The position numbers and the translations under genes were made by a program. Below are positions 13,001 through 23,813 of a stretch of 64,000 bases of DNA, piece after piece. The DNA is from Omphiscola glabra (Eukaryota; Mollusca; Gastropoda; Lymnaeidae): NCBI GenBank assembly GCA_964017045.1, contig OZ024794.1, forward strand, positions 22,921,359 to 22,985,358. The letters run 5' to 3'. Within the stretch, counting starts at the first letter, position 1. The number at the start of each line of letters is the position of its first letter. The notes below the pieces were generated by a model. It was given only the letters and a program-made list of their open reading frames with translations. It was not told where the DNA came from and did no database searches.

Positions 13001-15644
13001 CTTGATGAGAAAATCTTCTCTTGAAAACAAAAACTTTGCGCTGAGGTTATAAATTAGCTGAATTGAGAAATCAGTGTTATGTTTTTAAGATGAAGTATTT
13101 CCCTTGTAGAACCAGGTTTTTATATTTACTGTCTGGACAAGAGATTGAAAGCTGACTCAACAAATTTAAACCCAACATTCTGCATTTAGTAACAGATAGA
13201 AAATAAATAATGGTAATAACTGTACATTTTTTAACAATTCCATTCAATGATCCATAATATTAATTCGTGGATCATGTTTTTTCAATGGAAAATAAACAAA
13301 CTCAGCAAGGTTGTATCTTATATATTTTTCCTAAATGCACAGAATCTATCAATACTATCATATCTCTTTATAAGCTATTGTAAAATTTACCTTCATGGGC
13401 ATGCTGAGGTGCTGAACATCAAGAAAAGCTTTTTATTCCACCCTGTACCAGAAAGATATTTTAAAAATATCTTCATCCATCAATGTGCAAAAACTACCAT
13501 ATAGCTATCACATTAAAATATATTTATAAAAAGATTGTGTACCCCTTTATTTCCTGTCTAAATAATCTTTAGTATTACGAGCAAAGCCTGTGGGGAGACT
13601 GCTGGTAGTGGTTGAAGAAGGTGTTGGCCTAAGGCCAGCCCTTGATGCTGGTAGGTTCAGAAGCCATCTTTGTTCAACTAAGTTAATGTTGGGTGTTGTC
13701 ATCCTGCACTGAGCATTTGTATTTTTAGTTCAAACATCTGTTGCATGGTGCACCATTTTAAATTCTCTTTTAGTTGATCTGGTTGGTTTATAAAGTATGC
13801 TGTGGTTAAACAAAACCTGTAGGTGGAGAAAAAGTATAGCAACATTAGTTTTTAAATCAGTTTAAAAAAAGGAATTTAACACAAAAAAAGTTCAAAACTT
13901 GGCATGATAGAATATGTACGAAAATAAAAATTAACAATAAGGTCAGGTTTTAAAACTTAATTAATTTTTTTTTACTGAAAACATTTTCAAATACATCTCT
14001 AAAAATATCCATAATACAGTTCAATAACTGCTAAAACTTAAGAATAAAATTGAAATGATGTAGCTGTCTGCAAATCATAACTTGCATGTCATTTTAATTA
14101 ATACCTAAACCTTTTAGTAGTCATCCATTGCACTTAGGATGTGCACATAATGATCAAGCAAAATTAAAAACTACTACTGGCATTGGAAAACTAACATTAT
14201 TCAAATAGACAATTTTTCAGAAGCATGAAATTTATTTTTTTTAAATTCTGTGCCCAGAATTTTGGTATATTCGAGATACTTTATTTCCTTTTTGAAATTA
14301 TTTCATTTTTTAATTATCACCTTTATTTTTTAATTTTGTTCTCTACTTGTTTTATAATTCTTTGTATTGTTGCATGCTGATTCTGTTTTTATTTTGCACT
14401 TTTCTGTTTTACTGCATGAGGTGTTATGCTGTTTGTTGTTTTTCTCTTGTTAGTGAAGAACCCTAATGGTCGAATACTAGTTGTGGTTCAGGAGGCTTGT
14501 CATCTCAAAGCCTCTGACTCTAATGGTAAGTTTTCTTAAAATGTTCACGAGATGAAACATAAATGTTACTCATTTTGTAACATCATTCAAAGAAACCAAT
14601 AAAAATTGAATATATCATTCCATTTATTTATCAAGATTTCAAAAAGATGGATGAGTAAATTTTGTGGCTCCATTCTGGAATGCAATTTAAACTGTCTGCT
14701 GTGCAAATTGTTTAAAGTAATTATAAAATATTTTGTGACATTTTAATTATTTTTTTTTTGGATCAATTGTACATTGTGCTATGCAACTTATGTTAAAAGA
14801 GAATTAAGTATGCATTTTTATAATTATTAATTTAAAATATTATGTAAATGCTTTTACATTGCTATTTAAATATGGTTATTGCAGCCTCATTTAAAATCAA
14901 TATTTCCATACAAACAATGAAAATAAATATGAAACATTCCGTTTAAAAAATCAAATGTAAATATTACTTACAATGAAAAATTTTAATACAAATGTTTAAA
15001 ATATTATTTTTACAGTTTTATTGAAACAAGTCATCTTTTATTGGGTAATCTGTCAAATTGAAAGGATATCATTAAATGCATGTATCTGCTTTAGAAAAAT
15101 TCATAATTAACATTAGGCTATTTACTTTTCATGGTACATAAGGGACGTGATTTTTGTGTTAAGTATTGTTAATGTTTTCAGGAAAGAGTGATCCCTACTG
15201 TGAGGTAAGCATGGGCTCACAGGAACACAGGACCAAAGTCATACCTGGAACACTCAACCCTCGCTGGAATGCTTCCATGCAGTTTCAGATACGAGATGTG
15301 GACAGGGACACCCTCTGTTTCACTGTCTATGACAGAGATTTGTACTCTCCCAATGGTAGATTTTAAGAAATTTCCTATACTCTTTAGCAAATTTTTATTA
15401 TAAAAAATTTAAATGCAATATGAAAGTTCTGTGCATCTATATTTGAGAGATATAAATTGATTTTAATTAATTTTTTTATTTTATCACATCTCCAACAGAC
15501 TTCTTAGGCCGCACAGAGGTCAGAATCAAAGATGTTCTTCAGAGTGGAGAGAGACGGGGCCCAATCACAAAGAGGCTTATACTTCATGAGGTTGAAACAG
15601 GGGAGATTATTGTTAAATTAGATCTGCAGCTCTACGAATCCTAA
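7049..15644 (+). CDS. ITSN1: Intersectin, 3' part: DH-PH-C2 module of the long isoform
   Basis: Intersectin is an endocytic scaffold; its long form activates Cdc42 through the DH-PH pair. Exons: 7049-7164, 7969-8075, 8401-8476, 9372-9479, 10277-10375, 11080-11247, 11709-11780, 12002-12139, 12321-12436, 12897-12979, then 13573-13650 or 14454-14525, then 15182-15355 and 15499-15644 (TAA). All junctions are GT-AG and the frame is continuous, giving about 490 residues here. The DH domain is in exons 1-6, with [13 protein letters not shown] [22 protein letters not shown] and [17 protein letters not shown]. The PH domain is in exons 7-10, with [12 protein letters not shown] and LPIFLNEV. The C2 domain is in the last exons, with [28 protein letters not shown] and the C-terminal [19 protein letters not shown]. 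Order and sequence match vertebrate ITSN1/ITSN2; molluscs probably have one copy. The EH and SH3 parts are outside the window. Confidence 0.96.
7186..7598 (+). mobile_element. tRNA-derived SINE in intersectin intron
   Basis: The left end looks like a tRNA gene: an A-box-like TGGCCGAGTGG at 7198-7208 and a B-box-like GAGTTCAATCC at 7242-7252. The right end is A/T-rich (AATAAAAATAAAATAATTA). A 9-bp duplication, TATTGTCTT, lies at 7177-7185 and 7599-7607, as expected for LINE-mediated insertion. It lies about 20 bp inside the intron that begins at 7165. Related sequence, partly in reverse orientation, occurs near 24970-25300. Confidence 0.8.
8513..9173. repeat. 60-bp tandem repeat, about 11 copies, in intersectin intron
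   Basis: Eleven head-to-tail units of exactly 60 bp with only a few substitutions and no length change. Each unit begins CTAATAAGGACAAATGGTG. Most units include the 12-bp palindrome ATTAGATCTAAT. The array starts about 40 bp after the donor at 8477. The high homogeneity suggests recent expansion or gene conversion. Confidence 0.95.
10923..11018. repeat. 16-bp tandem repeat, six copies
   Basis: Six consecutive copies of GCCAAACATCTCTCAT, two with a single substitution. They lie about 60 bp upstream of the acceptor of the intersectin exon at 11080. Confidence 0.93.
13573..13650 (+). CDS. ITSN1: Intersectin alternative C2 exon A (78 bp)
   Basis: This open segment has acceptor CTTTAG and donor GTAGGT, with phase 1 at both ends. 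It reads [19 protein letters not shown] followed by LRPALDA. The [10 protein letters not shown] portion aligns with the first C2 beta strand, where vertebrate intersectin has GRLMVNVVEG. Exon B at 14454-14525 encodes the same segment with different residues, and both can join 12979 to 15182 in frame. The pair therefore looks mutually exclusive. Confidence 0.85.
14454..14525 (+). CDS. ITSN1: Intersectin alternative C2 exon B (72 bp)
   Basis: Acceptor TTGTTAG and donor GTAAGT, phase 1 at both ends. It reads [18 protein letters not shown] followed by KASDSN. It shares the GR-(I/L)-LVVV-(Q/E)-E core with exon A, and both restore the codon for Gly before KSDPYCEV. Including both exons would duplicate the first C2 strand, so use of one per transcript is more likely; this is inference. 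Confidence 0.88.
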
Positions 15645-18600
15645 CGGCTGCTTATATCGTTATCTAACAGGAAAATTGTTACTCTACTCCATTTGTATGA
15701 AAATTATTGAAGTCATTCCAAAAATCATGTCCTGTAAAATCAATGTAAATCATGGCTACGGTTTGTACCTTGTTCACACATAGGTCACAGCAAGTGTGAT
15801 TTGTTTTCTTTTGATAGTTTTATGTGAAATCACTGCCAAACTGGATAAATTGTTACTGTAGAAGCAACCCTAAAGCTCTCTGATCAAAAGCATTTTAACT
15901 GTTGGTTAGGCTGGAATACATGAATAGAATTACTGTAACCAATTTTAATTACATGTTCTAAGTAAATTGAATGTTCTTGATAATAAACAGTCATATAATT
16001 ATTTCATTATAGATATTTGAAAAGGTTTTGCAATATTTAAAAGAAGTTTTTCTGTGTATAATTTCATATTTCTTACAATGAGATAGCAAGGATGTGAAAA
16101 GCTCTACAAAACAACTCTTCAAGCAAATATATTGGGCAATATTGAATAGGACAGCCTGCTTTTAACAATTTCAAATAGGACTATGTCACTGAAATATTCC
16201 ACTATGGTTCTGTATTAATCTACCCCATACTAAGAAATTATTTTAAGCTTAAATGTTAACTTTATATAGCTACTTCTGTTTCAGGCATTCAAACTAGAGA
16301 AATTTTTTTATAGTGAAGCAGTTCTTATAGTTGTATACAGGTATTAATTGAAAGATATCTTGTTTCCACCAGCTTTCAACTAAATTCAGGACTTGGAATT
16401 TCAGCATCATGCTTTTGTCAATAATTATTTATCTAGTGAAATCAGTATTTGGAATGAGCTGGGTCACTTGCTGGAATAATTTTCATCTTTGATTGATGCT
16501 GTTAAATAGTATTTACTCAATCCTTAATATTTGAAAGACACTTAATGATGACTATGTCAGATGAATAATGATTGACTTTTGCTGCAAAACTTGTTAATAT
16601 AATTCATTAAATTCACTGTGAATAATATTTTTAATCTAATTTCAATTTGACAAATTATGTGTAATTTCACAATATCCACTTAATTGGTAACACTATTTAA
16701 GTCAAATTTTTTTCTTTTTTTCTTTATAGTACTTGTTTGAAATACATTACCCCGTTAAAGGTACACGTTTTTCAGTATCCATTCAGGGATATAATATTAA
16801 ATATAAGTCATATGAACCATAGCCCAAGTAGTTTGTGACTTACAATTTTTTTACCATTTGATAAATATTTTTGAAGGTTCCTCATTTTAAGGCAGCTTGA
16901 ACGAATGACATAGTTTTCATATAATTATTATTATTTTTTTAAATTACTAGTATTTTTCTAAATTGCATCTTGATTATTAATATTATTTCAAGTTTAATGA
17001 AGCATCAACTTGTAACCTTTTTTCCCTTGATTTGTGCCTTGAAATGATCCTGCATTTGATCCTATTGCTAGGTAAACTGTTAAAACAAAATCATTATATT
17101 TATATTCATAATGACAAGTAATATCAAGTATTTTACTCTAAAAATGAACTGTGATATATTCACAATGAGTTCATTAAATGTTTGGCTGGAACAACCACCA
17201 TAATATCTGGAACTACTACATTTGAGCCATGTGTCTCAACTCATGCAGGACAGGGAGACTCCTCATCTAGAAATATATCCTGATTTAAACATTTTCAAAA
17301 GTTATCTGCTCCATTACCCCACCCCCATTATGTGATGCCCATGTCTGCTCAGATAAGTTAAGAAATTATCAGAACTCTTCAATAATTATTTTGTTTGTTG
17401 TCTGCACTTATTAAAAGATTTAGCTGATTTATTTAATCTTAAGATGAAGTGCAGACCCAAAACTGTAACAATGTTTTTAAAAAAATGTGTTACCTTTATA
17501 TTCTTATGACATTCAGGGTGTAACTTGTGTTAACAGTTTTGTTGAAATGGCTAGTTTATTAACAATGTTATTCCTGAAAACGAAAAACTATTTAGCCATC
17601 AAATGTGATGCAATAATAATTCTACACAGAATAGTTTGTGATGCCAGACTGTGTTCAAGTAATTGGGTCATATTTATAGAAACATTTTGTTGTAAATCAC
17701 TTTCACCATTTCCTATTTGTTTGTCTAACCACTGAATCATTGTTATAATTCTTGTGTTGTCTTTCACCTAACTTTGTAAATAGTGTAAATAATAATTTTT
17801 AAAAAAACATTTTGACATTAAATATACAAAATAACTAAAAACATGTATCTTATGCTGAGAAAACAAAGTAAAATACAAATTTATTTGAATCAATTAAAAA
17901 ACTATTATTTTTTTGCTTAAGTAAAATGAAAGGTGAAAAAAAGACTCAACATGCATGTTCAAATTTATAAAAGTCACACTTACTACTTTCCCAGCCTTCT
18001 GATGATAGTGTTTTGTTACAATTCATTCAATAATATCATCATTAAAATAGTATTTTTTATTATCTACGAATGCAAATGCTTGTAGTTGTAGGCTTAACTT
18101 TTGCTATCCATCATATTTAGTACAGAATAGTTCTGAATAGTCTACTGACAACCTATTATCCCAACTTTAAATTTTTCCTAAACAAATTTTCTTCCTTGAT
18201 ACATAGGTGACCCAATTATATGAAATATCCTATATTATAAATGTAATATGTTAAAAAAGCATTATAATGGCCTGCATGTATTTTAAAAATAATAAAATCT
18301 CATTTTAGCATTGTTGAACAAGAGAGTTTTATTAAAAGTAATGTTATGATGCTACAAAAATGTGAAATTTCTCTTTGTGATCTATTCTTACTTTAGTACT
18401 GGTAATGATAATTTTATTATTTACTACAGTTAAAGATGTTTTACCCCTTACAAGCTGCAGTTTCATTTTTTTTGCATGGATTTCAGCTGCCTATTTATGG
18501 TTGCCATTGCTGGGTGCATTCTCCTTATGATTTGATCAGTTATTTACTTTGTAATGATGCAATAATTATTCAGTTTCTCCATATGACACACATTTTACAA

Positions 18601-20520
18601 TTATAAATTATGTAACTATAATATTACACAGATCTTCTAAAATGATATAATTTTAAGTTTCCTTTTATTTTAGTATCAAGTCTTATGAGATAACAATAAA
18701 AACAGCATCCTTGTAAAAAAAAATTCATATTTTTTGCTACACTTGTTTAAAATTAAATTAAAAACAAAAATTAATAACTTTTCTTTTTAATTTGCCAGAT
18801 GTAATAGTACTAGTATTGTTCTGTTTTTTTACGTATCTCCAATTAGACCAACCATAACAGTTAAAAAGAATGGACTATTAAAAACAATTTAGTTTCAAAA
18901 TCATTTGTGCTTTAGTTTCAGACAGGGCTATCTTCTTGCTAAATAAATAATCACATCAATGACACAGAAAACAAACTATGTATACTTAGTAGCACATTCC
19001 TCGATACAAAGCTAAAAAGAATTGAATAGCCAAGATTTTCTTTAGAGAAACGCTCTTACATATTGCTAAGCTTACCAGAAAACATTTAACCAGGAATTAA
19101 AAACACTTAAGCAAATATCACATTACAATTACAATCTTCTTTTGTTATTCTATTACAGATTTAAATAATAATTATGATATTCATTATACCATGACACGAT
19201 ATTGTAAATAAAAACTTGAGGATTATTTTATATTTGAAAATATAATTTTTTAACTTGTACATTTTTTTTCAAATTCATTTAATTGAACTATGCACTCTTT
19301 GGAAGTTTAAGTAAATATCACACATAATCATAACTTTCTTTTTAATTTTAACATTTTTCATAGATCTGAAATTTAAATATACACTACAAAGTAAAACTTT
19401 TGCTCTAAGGCTTTTTTCATTTTAATAAGCTTTTAAAATTTTGAATAACTATAATATTAAGTGTATTTTGTCCCTGTTCTGTTCTTTTGCTGTTACACAA
19501 GCTCTAAACAGTGTATGAATATTTTAATCATGTGCTGATGATTTGAAAATACTTGTTGAAGAAAGTAATAGTATAGGTAAACCATTTGGGTTATCTGTAT
19601 GAAAAAGAAAACTATATTTATAAAATTTTATTTAAGGTGATGTTAGTAACCTGCATGTAAAATTTAGTTATTCAATGCACTCCTTTCTATGAAATGTCTC
19701 AAAGCACCAGTCTTAATTATTGTGAGTATATCATATTTTTAAGAAAAGTACTTGTTCATGTTGTGTGGATAATAGTTACTAGTAAACATTTTTGCATTAT
19801 CAATTTTAAAAAAATTTGAAATGAATTTTTTTTCCCCTCGTCTGTCATATATATATACTAAAGTAGAAAAATGTTTGTGATCTAATGAAATGTATAAGAC
19901 CATTTTATACTTAAAAATAGTTAATTCTCTGACATACTGGGGCATATTGTTTCAGTTCTTAATAATTTAAAAATTGTTTTGAAAGATTACATTTATATAT
20001 TTTTCTGCTATTAAGGTAATTGAAAATAAAAAGTGTTATTGGTAGCCTCTTTAAAAGCTAAGTTTGTTATTAAATATATATAACTCTTCAAATAATAATT
20101 AAAATTTTGAGATGATGAATTTCAAATAAGTGAAAAAAGATGTGGAAATGTTTGATATTTGGGAGAATTTTAAAAAATCAATAATGTCAGACTTTTAAAT
20201 TTAAATGGACCTGACTTTAGTTGAGAATAAAAAATTTAAATGATTTCAGACTAGATTTTGTTAGATAATCTGTGATAAAATTTGACTGAAATATGTTTTA
20301 AATAAATGTAAACAGCAAATCAATACACCTATTTTAGTGTAATGAACCAAAAGTCAGAAAACTTGTAATGAAAAGTGAAGAAGAAATTTGTTTTGACTTT
20401 TCTTTTTTTTCTTTTCTTTTTTTGTTTGTGTTGATCTTGATATTTGAGAAATCCTGTACATGATGGTCTGGTTTATAAATGAATGCCAATAAACAATTTA
20501 AAAAATGCACATATTGTTTT
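15645..20520 (+). other. Probable long 3'UTR and downstream flank of intersectin
   Basis: No coding exon is visible between the intersectin stop codon and the mobile-element cluster at 21 kb. The stretch is uniformly AT-rich. AATAAA signals occur at 15982-15987 and 20488-20493 among others, so the true polyadenylation site cannot be chosen from sequence alone. Confidence 0.4.
20488..20493 (+). terminator. Candidate distal polyadenylation signal of intersectin
   Basis: A canonical AATAAA followed within 25-35 bp by a T-rich segment. If used, the 3'UTR would be about 4.8 kb. The earlier AATAAA at 15982-15987 is an alternative. Confidence 0.25.
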
Positions 20521-21222
20521 ACATATATTAAATGTTATGATGAAGGAAACTAAATGATCTTTTAAGGACATTCTTATAAAGATCAACTTTAAAAGGAATT
20601 TAAATTATATCTGTGCAGCAAAATCTGATGTTTCAAAAAAAATATATTTATCGTCCCTAAATTGGCGTGGATGGTGCTCCACTCTCCTACTGACTATGCT
20701 GTTGTATTTATATATTATTATTATTATTATGGGTAGTTTTCTATAGCGTGGTACCCCAGCCTAGGTTCAGATAATGTTAAAAATATAGCTCTTTCAACCA
20801 ATCATTTCCATTGTGAGCAGGGAAAGGGCAGTTAAATAGTATACATTATTTTGATTGGCAAGGCAGTAAAATGATATAATAATATAGGCCTATACTGTTT
20901 TTCCTCTTTGTGGCTTTTTCTTTAAATGTCTTTAAAAAAAAAAAAACTAAATCTAATTTAACTTTAAGAAAAACAAATTAATAGACTCAATATCCACAAT
21001 TGTGATTGTCTTTTTGTAGATTTGCAGCAACATTAGAAACATTATACTTGGCTCTACCTAATGTACCGTCTCGACCCAATGTCTTGTTGCATACTATAAC
21101 AATGATGAGAGTTCACAAGCGCGTAACAGGCAGAAGTGAAATTTCGCGCACATTATTTTCATTTTTCAAATGTTTTTTTTCAAATATTTTTGAATCTTAA
21201 AGTTTCTTGAACTGTTTAGAAG

Positions 21223-21521
21223 GGTTACCGGAAATTTGATCGAAAGAAATTTCGTCGACAGAAAATTGATCTACGGAAATTTGATCGAACGGAAATTTGG
21301 TCAAATCTTTTTTTCAGTTCACACGTTAAAATTTTCGACAAATTTCTTTTTGAACGCACTATACTATACAGTAAAACCAAATAATGCGCTCAAAAAGAAA
21401 TTTGACTCGCAATTTTAACGTGTGAACTAAAAAAAAGATTCGACCAAATTTCCGTTCGATCAAATTTCCGTCCATCAATTTTCCTTCGACGAAATTTCTT
21501 TCGATAAAATTTCCGGATACG
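21223..21521. mobile_element. Fold-back element with 9-bp target duplication (Mutator-like MITE)
   Basis: Nearly the whole 299-bp element is an inverted repeat. The left arm starts GGTTACCGGAAATTTGATCG and the right arm ends ATTTCCGGATACG, with arms of roughly 90-130 bp built from repeated GAAATTTGATCGAA-like motifs. The flanks are GTTTAGAAG (21214-21222) and GTTTGGAAG (21522-21530), a 9-bp duplication with one mismatch. A 9-bp duplication and long inverted ends point to the Mutator superfamily. The short open frames within it are by-products of the palindrome. Confidence 0.82.
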
Positions 21522-21609
21522 GTTTGGAAGCTGAACTTTTTCACTCATAAAAAAACTCAATCGTGTTTTAGTGTGTAACTTCTTGAAAGGACTATGTGGA
21601 ACAATTTTT

Positions 21610-21680
21610 TTCGGGCCTACAAGAGCTAGAATGATCAATACTTTGTTTGTGGGTCCTTAATATATAGAAGAAGAAGAAGA
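21610..21680 (+). mobile_element. LINE 3'-end fragment with GAA-repeat tail
   Basis: A short 3' remnant. It includes GAATGATCAATA and TTAATATATAGAAGAAGAAG, matching the tail of the LINE fragment at 53036-53524. No coding part remains. Confidence 0.55.
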
Positions 21681-22270
21681 CAGCATCATTAGATCAAACT
21701 TTAAATTTACATATTACACATCATGTTTTCAATAGCTGGGAGTCAGTTCGTATCATTTATGTTCATCATATTTATGTAATTTGTTAAAATATGGATTTCC
21801 CATATTTTAATTTAACCCAAACATTTAAGGGGCCATCAATAAATGACGTCACGTGCCTAAAAAAAAAGGGAGGGGGGGGTCAGATTTTTGAGACGATGTG
21901 TGGCGGGGGGTGGGGGCGCTCAAGCAATTTGACGTCACATAAAAAAGTGGTATATTGTAGTAAAGAATTGCACTTACTTATTTACTGACATTTTAACATA
22001 TTCTTTTATACGACTATTATTTTTTTCCAACTACAATCACTGATAGACTCAGTACAGATATGCGAGGTCCGAAAAAAAGCTTTGATCAAGTTACAGGACG
22101 CCAACGGGGAAGATAATCGAGATTTAGTTACGATGACAGTCGTGAGAATTTATGGTTAAATGTGGACACGGGAGTCATTGAATAAGGACTACTACGTGAA
22201 GTGGGATGAAACGGAAGAAATTGGTTGACCGGTGGGGGGGGGGGGTTGTATTTTGGTAAATTCTCTAGGG

Positions 22271-23220
22271 CAGGGATTCTTAACCTTTTTTTTGCATTGC
22301 TGCAGTCTGCAGGCCCACTCCGTTTTAAACACCCCCCCCCCCCCCCCAAGAAAAAAACAACTCATAAATTATATTTTAATAAAATTGCAAATAATTAAAA
22401 AAATTAGTTATCATAGTTTTATTTCTTTATATATAACTTTATAAACACAAAAATGTGGGGGGGGGGGGGGGCGGTTAGCAATACAAGCAATGCGCCAACA
22501 AAATTCACAAGAAAAATATTTACTGCTGCTAAACAAAATGCATAAAATCTTTTTTTTTTTTAATGCAGCAACAACTAGCAATGGCAGCAAATACAATCAG
22601 TGGCGTAGCTAGGGTTGGTGTCACCCGGTCCGGTAAGCTCATGGTGTCACAGCCCCCCTTCCCGACCTCCACGATGTAATTCTTCTTGTTAAACTTAGTC
22701 CACAGTATAACAAATATAAAAACAAATTGATTGAAGGCCAGGAGGTATTTAAGAACTGTGACACGCTCTTAGATTCGCCCACTGTTATCAAAGGATATCT
22801 TTATTTATCAGAATTTAGATAAATATAGTTTCCTGTCACTTATAAAAGTTACCGAGCACTTCATTCGGCGTTGAAACATGTTCAAGACTATGTGTTTCTG
22901 GCCTAATAATAAGGTTGCCTAATTGCTGACGCATCAACCTTGAAATTTTAATAAAACACGCATTTTGATTGGTTACATGGGTGGAAAATGTACGGTGTCA
23001 TCTATTATCCTTTTATGAATTTCGGTTAGACCGAGCTGTGTGTGCTCTGTAAATACGCTCTGTCCTCACCTCCCCCCCCCTTGTGTCACCCCTGAGATGG
23101 TGTCACTCGGTGTGGTCCTCACACCCCCCCCCCCCCCCAGCTACGCTGTTGAATAAAATTGTCTGGTCCTCCACACCTCAGAGCTGGTGAGGTGCTTTTA
23201 CCCATGGTTAAGAACCACTG
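22271..23220. mobile_element. hAT-type element, host of a second nested element
   Basis: The left end CAGGGATTCTTAACC and right end GGTTAAGAACCACTG are inverted and close to the CAGTGGTTCTTAACC consensus of hAT elements. Possible 8-bp flanks, CTCTAGGG and TTTTAGTG, agree at only five positions, so the duplication has decayed or is not real. It contains long C and G runs and the nested element at 22598-23151. Confidence 0.6.
22598..23151. mobile_element. hAT-type element nested in another hAT (554 bp)
   Basis: It begins CAGTGGCGTAGCTAGGG and ends with the imperfect inverse AGCTACGCTGTTG. The flanks are AATACAAT (22590-22597) and AATAAAAT (23152-23159), an 8-bp duplication with one mismatch. 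Its termini belong to the same CAGTGGCGTAG group as the elements at 60707 and 62174. No transposase was seen. Confidence 0.75.
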
Positions 23221-23813
23221 TTTTAGTGAAATGTTTCTGACATATGTGCAGCAATTTGATATCCACGGTAGTTGAATTTATTAAGGGTTTGTAAAGGACA
23301 GTAGTGGACACAGGAAATTTTTATGGCGGGGTGGGGGCGCTGCAGAGATTTGTGATGTTATATTTGGGGGGGGGGCTAACTTTTTGTGACGATGGGGGAG
23401 GGTGGGTCAAAAAACAACAAAATTTGCGTGACGTCTTTTATGGGTGGCCCTAATTTAAATAAAAAACAACTAACATTTTTAAATATTATTTTGTATTTAT
23501 TAGTTATTGTTCTGAAAATCCACATTAAATTAATGATAATAGCTTACATTGAACATGTTCATGGCCAAAAATAATCTAAAGTTTAAGTTATGCCACTTTT
23601 GGAAATGACCCAAAACTAGTAAAAGTAGCTTAACAGTAACAGTAAAGTGCACACATCCGGCGTATTTCTAGCCAGCAGGTACTAAAAATAAAATCAAGTC
23701 CACAACCCCTTGAAATTGTTGTTGACATACACTACACGACCCGTGTAAAACTAGAAACCAAAAAAGGGCAATTTCTGTGTAACTTTCAAAGCGTACCAAA
23801 TCAACCAAAAGCT

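Larger units (their letters stand above)
21829..23451. mobile_element. Outer DNA element with GGGGCC ends, interrupted by nested hAT elements
   Basis: The left end reads AAGGGGCCATCAATAAATGA then CGTCACG; the right end is its imperfect inverse, CGTGACGTCTTTTATGGGTG then GCCCT. The inner parts near each end share purine-rich segments with GGGGGCGCT. A clear target duplication was not found. The superfamily is not assigned. The hAT elements at 22271-23220 and 22598-23151 lie inside it. Confidence 0.6.
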
